Assembly (NCBI GenBank): GCA_014529385.2
Contig: CM043964.1
Span: 5,735,997 to 5,799,996, forward strand
DNA length: 64,000 bases
Reading direction: 5' to 3'
Source: Adiantum capillus-veneris
Taxonomy: Eukaryota; Streptophyta; Polypodiopsida; Polypodiales; Pteridaceae
Under the pieces are notes generated by a model. That model was not told where the DNA came from. It did no database searches and saw nothing but the letters and a program-made list of their open reading frames with translations. This document shows, in pieces, positions 22,046-34,007 of the stretch (the stretch's first letter is position 1; every line of letters begins with the position of its first letter). The position numbers and the translations under genes are program-made.

Positions 22046-23884
22046 TGATAGCCGTTTTTTTGGCTCTCATAAAATATTTCAAGAAACCACTTCACCCCAC
22101 AAAAACATCTTAGCAAAATGACTAGGCTCGCTTTTTCATTGTAAATAAGCGTTTGTACGATTAGAGTTTTTATCACATTTTTTATTAAATCATTGAGCGA
22201 GTCATTGGGCTAAGAGACCAAATTTTTTTAAAAAATTACAATATTACGGTCCTCTTTACATGTAAATATTTTCTATCAAATAAAAGACCTAAGTATAAAG
22301 GGTTTTTTCAAATTTTTGTATTTATGTAAATATATATTCCTAGGTGTGCGTTATCACGACTAAGTATGCTAGCTTCCATTACGTGCCATTCCTTATACAT
22401 GTTTTTACTATCATTCTATCCCTTAATCTCTACTCACACAAGCCTTGAAAAAACTTTGTGTGACTTCACAAAAATTCACCAATCACCTTATTGGCTCCGT
22501 CATATTTTTTTCTATCCCTCGAAGATAAATATTCACAAGTATATAGGTTTTATCTTCAAATAAATTCCATAAATCACTCAAAGTAGAGAATAATTGAGGG
22601 TCCCTTCCCTCATGATTTTCCTCATTTTATTTTTTCACATATATATTTTTAGTTGCCACCATGCATCCCATGTGTCCATTTTTCATAGGTTCCATGACTA
22701 GCTAACCTATCTTCTTGTCCCACAAGTATACATCATATTTGATACTTATCCTATACCATACATGTGTACAAAATCCTTGGCAATATGAGGTCATGGTTGA
22801 TGTATGGGGGGCCTCACTTGGAAGCTACAAAGGAAGAAGAATAAATAGTGGCCCACTTCAAGCCTTATGAGGTGCTGCAGGGACAACTTTTTGCTCGAAG
22901 TTTGGCCCCCTCTTCTAATTGGATCTGAGGATATGTTGAAAAGAGAAAATGTAGCTCGTGAGCTGAAGTATTTTTGGTAATTTTTTCAAAAATTTTGAAG
23001 TCAAGGGAAATTTTACATGAATTTTATGGCCGAATTCAAAACTGCCACCTAATGCACCCAAAAGTCTTCCTATTTCTCTCACCCTTCCACACACTTACTC
23101 ACTCATACACACTCATCCCTCTCCTTCCCACACTTAAATCTGCACATTCCATGACTCTTCTCACCTTCTTCACCATCCTGATTCCCTCTCTTCACCATAG
23201 CTTCCATGATATAGACATATACTTTCATATATCTCTACACCTACTCCCATATTCACATTCCCTCTTCACCATCATGAAAGCTACAAAAAAACAACAAATT
23301 GGATATGATTTATCTCTGCAAATGAATGATTTTTAGCAAGAGGACCTTGAAGTCTTCAAATCGACGCAACGTCACCATCAACCGCGAGTCTCTCACATTG
23401 ACGCTTCATCCACCGGTGTCACTAGGTGAACTTCCTCTCCGATTCCATCTATCCCCCTAAGTTTCAATACCTTCTGAAGGTGTTTTACCATTGTCATGCA
23501 CCTTGTGTTCACCTCATTGTAATCATAATCACTAACCTACTAACACTAACCCTAATGACAAAAGCACCTCACCTCAAGTAAGTAGGGATAAGTGGTGGTA
23601 GAACTCTCTTTCTCCCCCTTTTTTTCCTTCTCCTTTTTCACTTACCATCATCAATAATGCTCTCTCTCTTGAGCCCACATGCATGTGACTCAAGGAGATA
23701 AGATAGGCCCACTCCATTTTGAAAATGAAAAAATGCTAAGCTCAATTTGTTAGCTTGTAATTCAGATTAGTCATAATCCAAATAAGTGATCTCCAACCTA
23801 TAAATAGACCCCTTCCCTTCATTGTAAAGAGATATAGATAGCATTCTAGCACTAGAGGCGTGAGGAGAGACTTGGTTGTAGACA
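22046..23884 (+). repeat. Element S, copy 1 (LTR-like), truncated at right
   Basis: Begins TGATAGCCGTTTTTT inside the copia RNase H. The same start is seen at 46399 inside element N, and similarity continues over about 1.8 kb to a TATA box (CTATAAATAG, 23798-23807; second copy 48232-48241) and the GCGTGAGGAGAGACTT block just after it. It behaves like a long LTR: TG start, T/C-rich U3, TATA box near the end. Copy 1 is cut at 23884 by the D repeat. No coding capacity found. Confidence 0.65.
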
Positions 23885-24942
23885 CTATCATGATTTGCAT
23901 ACATGTAGCTGCTTGTGCACCTACTTAGGAGGTTTATACTTTTTTACTTGCATATATATAACACTTCTCTGATTCGTAGTACTTTTTCTGTTTTTTATGG
24001 GCATGGCTATGCGTTCACCAATACAATAACTCTAAACCACATCAATAGTGTTGTAATAGTAGAAAATATAAGTATACTTAGCTTTTATAGCATGTAGATA
24101 CATTTATCACACTGAACATACACTCGAGTACAGTCGTTGAATGATTACCAGTATATTTGAAATTTAAGATCTGTTATATTAAGATTAATTTACTGAACTT
24201 TTTAAAGGTTTCTTGTCCTTCCATGACGACCAGTCAGCTAGACTATTTGATCAACTTGATGACTACTCAGGCCGACTACATAATATTAAGAGTATATCTT
24301 TGAAGCATAATTTCTCTCAGTTTGTGATGATCTAACCTATCCTTTTTGGAGTAATAGTGATGTTAGCTATAGTGATATATCTTTATAGGCAGGAACTCAC
24401 TTTTGATGAAGGTAAGTATATAGTGGTGAATTCACAATTGTAAGGTACTTTTTGATGCTATCCTTTCTTGGTGGATAAATGATGCATAATTTAAAAAAAA
24501 CAAATGTTTGTAATTTATTTTGAAACTTGTCCAATGCTGGAAAAAAGAGCCTTAATCCTCAAGTGGGTGTCGCGGATGAGATGGCATTAGACTGGAATTG
24601 TGAGAATTGATCTAATTCACAAAGGAGATGATGTCCGATTTTTTCTAGAACTAAATGATGTAAATAAAATTGTAAATAAATGCCGCATTATCTAAACATA
24701 ATATTTGATCTATGTTACGTTGTTAGTGTTTGTTGTAATTTTTGACACTGATAACAAGGGGAGGGAGTCGTTGACTCCTATCTTCCCAAGTAATACCAAT
24801 TCTGACGGGCTTGTGTTTCTTGGATGGTGGGTGACAGGTAAGAGATTCTTTCCTTGGGATTACAGTGACAACTGCAGCAATAAAAGAAGATCATCCACTG
24901 TTCGGCTATATAAGGTTTCTCTTCTTGCACACACATGCAATT
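23885..24942 (-). repeat. D repeat, - arm, truncated unit
   Basis: Inverted copy of partial alpha (23885-24170) and gamma (24170-24910), joined near 24910-24926 to the first bases of beta, so about 2 kb of beta is deleted in this unit. Compare 18240-19200 on +. Non-coding. Confidence 0.75.
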
Positions 24943-25230
24943 GGGTGAAAGCATGTTAACCTGTCATGCTTTTTCATGTCCCGGACAATGCTAACTAGCA
25001 CAATTTTGACATATGCTAACTAGTACAATAACTTGAGCTACATCTCCAAGATCTATGACATATGATATATCAATAGAAAGCACTTGAAATAAGGAATCCA
25101 AATGAACAGCCTCCGAAAATTTTTGATATTTTTTGTAAAAAATTTACTGAACGCCCAACTTTTTGAAGATGTGCTAACTTGAAACTGCTTACTAGCACAA
25201 AAAGCGCGACAGGTTAACATGCTTTCACCC
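24943..25230. mobile_element. MITE M1, 288 bp, AATT target duplication
   Basis: Terminal inverted repeats of about 32 bp begin GGGTGAAAGCATGTTAACCT; the first 23 bases are identical in both arms. AATT flanks it (24939-24942 and 25231-25234). Two uninterrupted D copies carry a single AATT at the same place (13962-13965 and 59449-59452), proving the edges. No coding capacity. A 4-bp AATT duplication is not the signature of Tc1/mariner (TA), Harbinger (TWA) or hAT (8 bp); superfamily left open. Confidence 0.88.
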
Positions 25231-25279
25231 AATTACAGAAGCTTCGGATTCATCAGCCGACCCGCATCACAAACCTATT
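25231..25279 (-). repeat. D repeat, beta start between the two MITE-like elements
   Basis: 49 bases matching 59449-59497 and, inverted, 13919-13965. Confidence 0.8.
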
Positions 25280-25740
25280 CATTAGGAAAGTTTTGAACTC
25301 ATTTTTGGGCCTTTTAAGAGTGCCACATCATCAAAGTTGTACAAAAGAAAGCAACCCAGTAGACCCCTCTAAATATTTCTTAGAACCCCATGATATGACC
25401 TATCATTGGAAAGCTTTTAAAAAATGGATTCTAAAGAGATAAGGTTCGAAAAGTTTGGATGACTTCTATGAAAGTTGTGCCATTTTTTTTCAATCAACCA
25501 ATTTTTGTTACCGTTTCGGTAATCTAAAATCACCTTTTTCTAGATTTATATGAAGGCAATGTCCGATACATGCATGCTATATATATCAATAGATAGCATT
25601 TGAAGAGTAGATTCTAGATATCCAACCTCCGACAAGTTTGGATCTTATTTACAAAATTTTTACTGATCCCCAATTTTGAAAGCTATGCCACATCAACAAT
25701 TCTTACAAGGCCCAAAAATGAGCTCAAAATTTTCCTAATG
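25280..25740. mobile_element. MITE-like element M2, 461 bp
   Basis: Terminal inverted repeats of about 34 bp begin CATTAGGAAA, with about 3 mismatches between arms. Absent from the D copies at 13915-13923 and 59490-59500, which read straight through ACCTATTGAAGC. The target duplication is unclear (at most 1-2 bases). The interior holds two diverged copies of a block also present in M1 (tatcattggaaagc..., then ggattctaa, then aacctccgacaagtttgg), so M1 and M2 are related internally though their ends differ. Confidence 0.75.
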
Positions 25741-27485
25741 TGAAGCTTGAGTAATGGAAAACAATGCAATATAGGTGCACCTACTCAATACTTTTTGGAT
25801 TTTCATATGTAGCTGATGCTTCTATTATTCGTCAAATCTGGGTTGTTGCTTCTGATTAATCTATACATTGCAAATAACCTACATGATTATTGCTTCCTCA
25901 TTCATGCACATCATGTTGTGACATAACACCTACCTACTCGTTTTTGGCTTTGATAATATATAATCTGAATAGATATTGACATGCTCTGTAAGATATTAGT
26001 AATGATCTTTTTTGTGAATTTGTCAGTGAAACAAACATGACAGAAAAAATTCTCTTTTAATCTAATTCAGTGGCTAGGTTCTGGATCACGTCTATAGAAA
26101 ATGGTTTGTTTTATATATATTCCCATCTCAGGCATGAGGTATTCTTATTGGTCCTTTTTGACATGTTGTTGACAAAACAAACGAGATGCCAAAAGTTTTT
26201 TTGGATCTAGTTTATTAGCTGTTTTTTGGAAAAATTTGGCTTTCTTTTGGCACCTGTATGTATCTGCATGAACATTATGTTTTATAATATGACCTACCAG
26301 CTAGATATTGGCTTCAAACCTTGGACATCTCTTCACCAAATCATGCTTGTGTAGCATCGTGATTTGCATACATGTTGCTTGCATATATATAACAATTCTT
26401 TGGTTTTTAGTACTTTTTTAGTTTTTTTGGGGTATGGCTATGATTTCACAAGTATGATAACTCTAAACCACATCAATAGTGTTGTAATAGTAGAAAATAT
26501 GAGTATACTTAGCTTTTAAAACATGTAGATACATTTATCACACTGAACATACACTCGAGTACAATCATTGAATGATTACCAACATGTTTGAAATTTAAGA
26601 TCTTTTATATGAAGATTCATTTACTGACCACGTTGAAGTTTTTCTCGTCCTTCTATGAAAACCAATCAGCTAGAATTTTTTATCAACTTGATGACTACTC
26701 ATGCTTGACTACATAATATTAAGATTATATCTTTGAAACATAATTTTTCTCGGTTTGTGATGATCTAACCTATCCTTTTTGCAGTAATAGTGATGTCAAC
26801 CATAGTGATATATCTTTATGTGCACGAACTCACTTTTGATGAAGGTAAGTATATAGTGGTGAATTCACAATTGTAAAGTACTTTTTGATGCTATCCTTTC
26901 TTGGTGGATAAATGCATAATTATGAAAAAAAACAAATGTTTGTTATTTATTTTAAAACTTGTCCAATGATGGAAAAAAGAGCCTTAATCCTCAAGTGGGT
27001 GTCTCGGATGAGATGGCATTAGACTAGAATTGTGATGTTTGATCAAATTTACAAAAGAGATGTTGTCCTATTTTTTATAATTAAATGATTTAAATATTAT
27101 CGGAAAAAAATGGCTAATTCTCTAAACATAATGTTTGATCTATGTTACATTGTTAATGTTTGTTGTAATTTTTGACACCGATAACAAGGGGAGGGAGTGG
27201 TTGACACCCGTCTTCCGAAGTAATACCAATTCTAACGGGCTTGTGTTTGTTGGATGGTGATAGGTCAGAGATTATTTCCTTGGGATTACAACGACAACTG
27301 CAGTAATACCAGAAGATCATCCACTGTTCGGCTATTTTTATTAGTGATAGATAACCCTTGTATATGATTCTTTGATGATAACATGTAATACACTATATGT
27401 CGGTATCAAGTCTAAATGTCAATTGTAGTCTTAACTTTATCTACTTGTTATCTAATGTATACATAAGGTTTGGTTATTTACACTT
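25741..27485 (-). repeat. D repeat, - arm, beta start, alpha and gamma
   Basis: Inverted copy: beta start to about 25775, alpha 25776-26610, gamma 26610-27485. It ends at element B. The stretch near 27455-27485 is the uninterrupted form of the insertion site of the small copia element. Non-coding. Confidence 0.8.
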
Positions 27486-28555
27486 TGTCAAGAAGTGCGC
27501 AGTGCGCGCAACTAGGAAAGCGCCGGGCCTCTGACTGTGAGGATTCGTTGCAAAATCAAGCAAGGCGTAGACGATTTGACGCCAAAAACACACTAAAAAA
27601 GAACAAAACTCTAGCCATGAAAGCTCCACTTTGAAAAAGAACCAACACTAACTCAAAACTCTTGTGTGTGTGCAGATGACGTGTAGCCTCGCTCCCAATT
27701 GCACAAATGCAATGCTCATTCAACCTGTTAAAAACCCTAAATTTACGCTTCGATTCTTCGTCGTGACCATTTCATGGAAGCTTCAGTACTTCATTGGAGA
27801 AGCCCAAGTAGTTATTTGAGGAGGGGAAACCCTAATTGGAGGCCTCACAGCCGCAACCATGTAGTGGAAGCAGAACGGGACTGCACTAGCACCCTGTAAA
27901 GGAATGGTTGTATCTCCTTGCTCATGTATCCAAATGAGCTCATTCTTGGCTCTAAAAATTCCCACACAAATTGAGCAACAACTCCAGCATCGTTGATGTG
28001 GCATTTTGAGCATTTTTAGGCTATTTTTGGCCATTTTTAGCCATTTTAAGCCATTTTTTGCCCTAAAATGTCACCTTTTGTTCGTAAAAAGCCCAAACGA
28101 GCTGGGAAAAATCCCTAAAATTGTGGAAAAATCCCATTGGGATCAAATTTTATGTTGAAACTCATTTTCGCACTTGGTAAGCACTTTGGATACGTCTTTC
28201 ACGCCAGCGCACGAAAACTGCTATTTTTGGCCGAGATTGTCCGCATTGAACTTTCTAGGCAAAACGAGCGTGCCACTTTGAAACACTTGACATTTGTACA
28301 TTCCTAAAGCAAATTAGGCATATATTTATGTGAAAAAGCATTCCATAGTGTCACGTGTAGGGCCTCGCCCGCCCGGCAAGGTATGTACACGGCTGCAAAC
28401 GGCTGCAACCGTGTGCATACCACGGCTGCAACCGTGGCATTCATTTTCGCATATATCACTCTATGTGCATTGTAGCATTTGGTCCCACACATCATAAACA
28501 TTAAGAGTGAGGTAGGTACTTTAATTTCACATTATGAACGTGCCATGGCACGACA
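27486..28555 (-). repeat. Element B 3' LTR
   Basis: 1070 bp, - strand TGTCGTGCCATGG...TTCTTGACA. Differs from the 5' LTR mainly by an extra ~33 bp of CACGGCTGCAACCGTG-type hairpin sequence (about 28390-28435) plus scattered substitutions. The terminus contains the perfect palindrome CGTGCCATGGCACG. Confidence 0.92.
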
Positions 28556-28572
28556 TCCAGCCCCTCTAAACC
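28556..28572 (-). other. Element B polypurine tract
   Basis: On the - strand TTTAGAGGGGCTGGA directly before the LTR start TGTCGTGCC. Confidence 0.6.
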
Positions 28573-28613
28573 TGCACATCCTCCGGCATGTGCCACATAT
28601 ATCTTTTGCAGGT

Positions 28614-30214
28614 TCAGTCTTCATTTAAGTCAACATACATATCAATTTCATCATCACTTGCTACGAAGTCTAATGCATCATCTTCTTGTTCTTCATCCAC
28701 ATCCATAGCATTTTCATCAGAGCCTTCATTTTGACCTTCCTGTGAATCAAAGGGATCTGTATCACCTCTTCTTTTGAATAACTTGATTCTTTTCCCTGCA
28801 ATGGGAATCTTCATTTTTGTCCCATCTAATTCATGCAAGGTATAAGTTGCATTCCCATGTACATGCTGAACCACATAAGGACCAAACCATCTCTTTGAAA
28901 GCTTTCTTATTGTTGAATGTTGGTTGTCAAGACTGCTGTCATACACCAACACCCAATCACCTTCCTCAATAGCTTTAGGTCTGAGCCTATGCCTCTTATC
29001 AAATCTGTCCTTATTCTTTAACCTTGCATCTTTCAATTGTGCTACTGCAATCTCAATATCTTGGGGCCTTCTTTCTAACTGTTGTATGCGCAAAGCAAGA
29101 AGGTCTTCCCTACTCATTCCATCTTCCCAAGGTAATACATTCCATGTGGGAATTACATCCTCAATTGGAATTATAGGTTTCTAACCATACATCAACTCAA
29201 AAGGCATATAACCAGTAACCGAGCTATGAGTTGTACGATCAGCCCATAAAGCATAAGGCAATAACCTAGGCCACTCTCCCATTTTACCTTTGCAGGCCTT
29301 AGCCAAAGCTTTAATGATAGGAGGATGCCCACACTCCGATTTACCATTTCCCTCAGGATTATATGCAGTAGTGAGAGCAAGTTTAATGCCCAACCTAGAG
29401 AAAAACTCCCTTGCTTTGTCAACATCCAACTCACCCCTGTCTGCTGTTATTTTCCCAACACAACCATAACGGCTAATTACATCATCCAAGAGGAACTTAC
29501 ATATCCCTTCTGTGCTTTTTGTTCTTAGAGCACGACCTTCAACTTGGTTGGTTAAGTCTTCTCGTGCAAGCACTATGTATCTCATTTGCCATAAGCCCAA
29601 TGGCATCATAACCAGATCTACTACCCACTTGTAATGAATGGCCAATGGGTAAGTAGGGTGCAACCCATCACGATGATGTACATTTGAATACATTTGACAT
29701 GTTTCACAGGACTCCACAAAGTGAGATACATCTTTATACATACCTTTCCACCAATACCTCTCTTTCATTTTAGTAAAGGTGGCCCATACATCTCTATGTC
29801 TAGCATAAATACTCTCATGAAACTTTTTCATAAGCTCATTTTGAGCGTCCTTATCATTCACGACTCTCATTGGAATTCCATTTCTTTGTTTTGGACGCTT
29901 CCATAAGTACCCATCTTTCAAAAAGTATCCATAGGCCTTTCTCCGTATTCTTTTGAACTCTTGATCAGTCACCCCTTCTTGCCTTGTCAAAGTGCTCAGA
30001 TAGAATCCAATGAGCAACCAGTCACCTTGATATAGGTCCTCTGTAAATGACTCAAGTGCATTTGACAGACAAACATGATCGCCCTTGGCATGAGAGATAC
30101 TATAGAACTGTGTGCCTACATCATCGCCGTCGACAACCGTGTCTTCTTCTTTTTCATACCTTGCTCTTGAAAGCATATCTGCAACTGGATTATCTTTCCC
30201 TGCAATATGCTTAA
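28614..30214 (-). pseudogene. pol: Element B integrase
   Basis: One frame with two in-frame stops: TAA at 30216-30218 ahead of FKHIAGKDNPVADMLSRARY (the end of RNase H) and TAG at 29181-29183. The H2C2 finger is complete (FHESIYARH ... ESCETC). The core shows VVDLVMMPLG (D), TADRGELD (D) and NPEGNGKSE (E), so all catalytic residues remain. The C-terminal part (28614-29117) has a GPY-type motif (KRWFGPYVVQHVHG), then a long acidic tail (DENAMDVDEEQEDDALDF). No chromodomain. Confidence 0.9.
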
Positions 30215-30215
30215 A

Positions 30216-31992
30216 TTATGGGTTCAAGGACTTTATGTAGGCAATCCATCTCAACATAGCAATGTCAGGAGTTGAGCAACTTGTGATCATTCCAAGAAGG
30301 GGTAGACAATCAGTCTCTACTATTACATTTTCTCCTATCAAGTACTCTTTGTCACATTTTAAAGCTGTGACTACTCCCCATAACTCTCTTTTTACCTGTG
30401 GATAGTTGTGTTGACGAGCACTTAGGACTTTTGCTCCAAACCTCACCAGATATCGCTTGCCATCATTATCATCTTGCCCAATCGCCCATCCAATTCCTGT
30501 GGGGCTAGTATCCACTGTCACAATTACATATCTTCCACATTCATAGTTTGCTTTCCTAAAAGTTGGAGACATAAGCAACAACTTCTTTAATTTCCTCATG
30601 GCATGTGTATGTATTTCTTCCCATTGAAACTTTTGGTTCTTTCTCAAAAGTTGATACAAAGGCTCTGCTACATGTGCATAATGCGGAATCCAGATAACAT
30701 AAAACACGCATGCACCCAAGAACCTTCGAACCTCCGTGACATTTATACATTTCTCTTTCATTCTCTGGATTACATCAATCTTTGTAGGACAAGGCCTTCT
30801 ACCATATGGACCGCACATATGTCCCACAATAAGAACTTCATTCACACCAAACACTGACTTTTGGCCAGACAAGGTAAGGTTCAGCTCTTCCAACCTTGAC
30901 AAGATATTATCACAATCGTTGATATGGTTTGCCACATACTTTCGGCACCCCCTCGAGTCTAGAGCCACATCTTTATGACTTTCATCACATCCTTTGATTG
31001 GCACATCATCAAGGAAAGGCATTGTAGTTTGAGGTATGAAGTCACGTAGGACTTTGTTCATACCATTCATCATGTGTGCAACTGAATTCGTTGCCCCCTG
31101 AGGTAAGGTGCACATCCTTACTAAACCCAAGGGTGTCCTCATGGTAGTCAGGTCCCTGCTTTCCATTGCTAGTTGGAACTGATCATACCCTGAGTACAAA
31201 TCTCCCATAGAATATATTGCCCTTCCTGCAAATGCCTTTGCAAACTCATCAACAACTGGCCCTATACCCACATTTCTGATTGTCACCTTATTTATAGGTT
31301 GCATATCCTGAATAAAGCGTAAATAACCATTTTTCTTCGGAAGTGAACCACCTGTTTGAATATGGAGCACAAGAAGGCTCTAAGATACCCATCTTGATCT
31401 TTTCATTAAGCAACTCAATGAGTTTTGGCAAATGAGCCTTTGGAACAGGAATAGGTCTCAAGTTCCAAGGTACATGAGGGATAGTGAAGATTACCATAGG
31501 AGCAACAACGGATGGATCAACACACCCTATCTCATAAGGCTCAAATGCAAAAGCCTTTTCATGTTTGGCAAGGATGTCTTCAAAGCATATCTTTTCAGCA
31601 TTTGTCAAAATTTCCTTGCAACCAACCTGTAACTCTTTCAAAGAATCCTTTGTGAACTTGTGTCCAATCTTGCTTGGGTCACGAAGGCTAGGTTGCAAAG
31701 CAGCTTGTTCCATCTTATTTGTGCAGTCTTTTGGTAGAGGTAATGCCACTGGTTTCACTTTCTTTGCCACGGACTTATACTTAGTCTCCACTCGTACATC
31801 AACACCTTGAGCATTTTTGAAATCCTCAATGACCTTGTACATTTCTATTGAACATACTTTCACAACCTCACTTCCCATATGAAAATTGCAATCCATTAAA
31901 GACTCCAAATCTTGCATAGTATCCACAAACGAACACTCATCAAACACACCTGCAATGCATTCATCATCTTCTAGCAAACCATCCATCTTCAA
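30216..31992 (-). pseudogene. pol: Element B reverse transcriptase and RNase H
   Basis: 31288-31992 holds the RT entry region (EKIKMGILEPSCAPYSNRWF). A small deletion near 31340 shifts the frame into 30216-31370: PKKNGYLRFIQDMQPINK, GDLYSGYDQFQLAMESRDL, catalytic FLDD at 31005-31016 followed by VPIKGC, then LSGQKSVFGV and RRFLGACVFYVIWIPHYA. RNase H follows: VTVDTSPTGIGWAIGQ (D), KRELWGVVTAL (E) and ETDCLPLLGM (D). All catalytic residues present. The wording of these motifs departs from every other gypsy RT in the window. Breaks: the frameshift and TAA at 30216. Confidence 0.9.
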
Positions 31993-32162
31993 ACCTCTTT
32001 GTACACTATTTACATGTTGTCGTTCACCCCGCTTTAAGTCCTCACACTCTGTAAAATCAATAGATCCATATTCTGATAATCCTACAAAAATTGTAGAAAA
32101 TGTTTCCTTTGCATATACATCATGCGAGAACCTTCCTCTTCTTGTACCACTGCAATCCCTCT
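31993..32162 (-). pseudogene. Element B protease-RT linker, decayed
   Basis: Continues the protease frame toward RT with several stops on the - strand. No domain. Confidence 0.4.
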
Positions 32163-32960
32163 CTACAATGGTACATGGCCAAAACCCCTCATATCCTTGT
32201 AGTCCTTGAATTCTTTGTTTGTCTTTGGCAAGGGTTGCTCTCTAAGACTTTCACGGTTCCTTTCATGGTCCACACAAACAGTAAGGAATTGTAATGCACG
32301 CTTCCCATCCCTACTCCTTATTCGTGCATAAGCTGACCCATCATCCATCACCTTGGTTTCCATGCGAGTAGCACTGATGTATGGCTGCCCAAGGATAAGA
32401 GGATATGTAGACATCTCCTATACAAAGAAATTTTTGTCATCTTTCACATCCCCAATAGTCACCTTTACATTTGGACAAGCTCCGTACAGCTCCCCTGATG
32501 AGTTGTTTGCTGCACGAATCATCCATCCATGATTTATATCAATTGGCCATTTTCCTTTTTGATATAGACTCTTTGACATGAGGTTAATTTCCGACCCATG
32601 ATCTATCAACGCAATGTATGGCTCTTCTAAGTCTCCCACTTTTACCAGCGTCTCAGTAGTTGCTCTTGCCCAGTGACTATTCAAGTAGTAGCTCTTGTGA
32701 GTGGTCTCCACTTCATCTTCATCATCCAAGAAGCGAACGTGTTTTACTCCTCCCCTATACTTGTAGCATCCAACAATAGTTTCATCACCTTGTTTGCCAT
32801 AGACCTGTACACCCTGTGCATTTAAAGTCTCTTCTTCACCCTGTACATGGATAGATTCAGTAAGAGACTATCGCTTCCTCTTTATGATATCAATTATTTC
32901 TTCGTGGAATTCCCGCTTTGCTATACCAAGGACCTCACCCAAGGTAAATTCCACCTTACC
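32163..32960 (-). pseudogene. Element B protease
   Basis: Frame with a stop at 32415-32417 splitting two parts. The N-part has YIALIDHGSEINLMSKSLYQ: the catalytic loop is D-H-G rather than D-S/T-G. The C-part starts MSTYPLILGQPYISATRMET, the second signature (ILGQPY). Upstream, toward the foldback, VEFTLGEVLGIAKREFHEEI is the Gag-protease spacer. Because both signatures are otherwise well kept, D-H-G may be a lineage feature rather than damage. Confidence 0.75.
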
Positions 32961-32964
32961 ATTA

Positions 32965-34007
32965 GGAGATTTCGGAGGTCTTTTGGAGGGCCTTTTGGAA
33001 GAGAGAGGAAAATAAGCTCCTCCAATGAGAGAAGAGCCTACGTTACGTAGAAAAATAGATTGATATTAACAAAAATATAAAAGGTGTCCCTCTCTTTATT
33101 TAATAATCTAGTGGTCCTTGAAGACGATCACTCTCTTTCATTTAATGCGAGCACCTTTTTCAGAAGGTAGATGCGGTGCATTTGATACGGCTTACGTCAT
33201 CACTAGAACTCAAAAAGTTACAAAACTATCAAGTGGTGGTAGATTTTGAAACTTTTGATATTGTCAATGCGTCCGAAACGCCCAAATATCCTAGAAATGA
33301 ATGTCTAATTGCCTCGCTCCAATATCCAAAGAGGCAAAAAATGTCAAAAACCCCTAAAAGAACATTTTACTAATGGCGCGCGAGGGGGCATTTCAAAATT
33401 TTGGAATGCCTCCTCGCGCGCCGTTAATAAAAAACCCCTTTTTTCCTCTTTTTAGGGAGCTTTTTGAGAGGAAAATGTCCAAAAACCTCTAAAAAGGGGC
33501 TTTCTTGAAGATAAGTGTCCAAAAATCACTAAAAGGAGCTTTGTACTAACGGCGCGCAGAGGGGCATTCTAGAATTTTAGAATGCCTCCTCGCGCGCCTT
33601 AAGTAAAAAGCCCATTTTTTGGGGTTTTTTGATATTTTTTGCCTCTCCGGATGTCAGAATGAGACAAGTAGACATTCGTTTTTAGGGTATTTTGGCGTTC
33701 CGGATGCATTGGTGGTGTCAAAAGCCTCAAAATCTATCACTATTTGACAATTTGTGACTTTACAGCTTTCAGTGATGACGTAAGCTTCATTGAATGCGTC
33801 GCACCTGTCGCCTGAAAAAGACACTCGCATTAGATAAAAAAGTGACCGTTTTCAAGGATGGTTGGGAATATAAATCTACTTTTTAGAGTGTCTGGTTGTC
33901 TTTTTGGACGTACTCACAAGGTGCAAGTGCATTTTAAAAAAAGTTTCTAGAGAGAGAAATACAATTTCTTACAAGGCCCTCCAAATGACCTCCAAAATTT
34001 TCTATGT
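32965..34007. mobile_element. Foldback element, 1.04 kb, between B gag and protease
   Basis: The two halves are inverted complements from the ends (TTTCGGAGGTC / rc of GACCTCCAAAA) through to the centre near 33486, with moderate divergence. Each half also contains its own 56-bp hairpin (33371-33426 and 33547-33602) with stem GGCGCGCGAGG and loop around AAAATTTT. Flanks ATTA (32961-32964) and ATTTA (34008-34012) suggest a short target duplication. On both sides the B reading frame resumes (ERILN on the Gag side, GKVEFTLGE on the other). No ORF of note inside. Confidence 0.85.

Noticed and set aside
28614-28760. Acidic tail of B integrase as a chromodomain
   Set aside because: No aromatic cage residues or VKW...W pattern; it is only a D/E-rich stretch.
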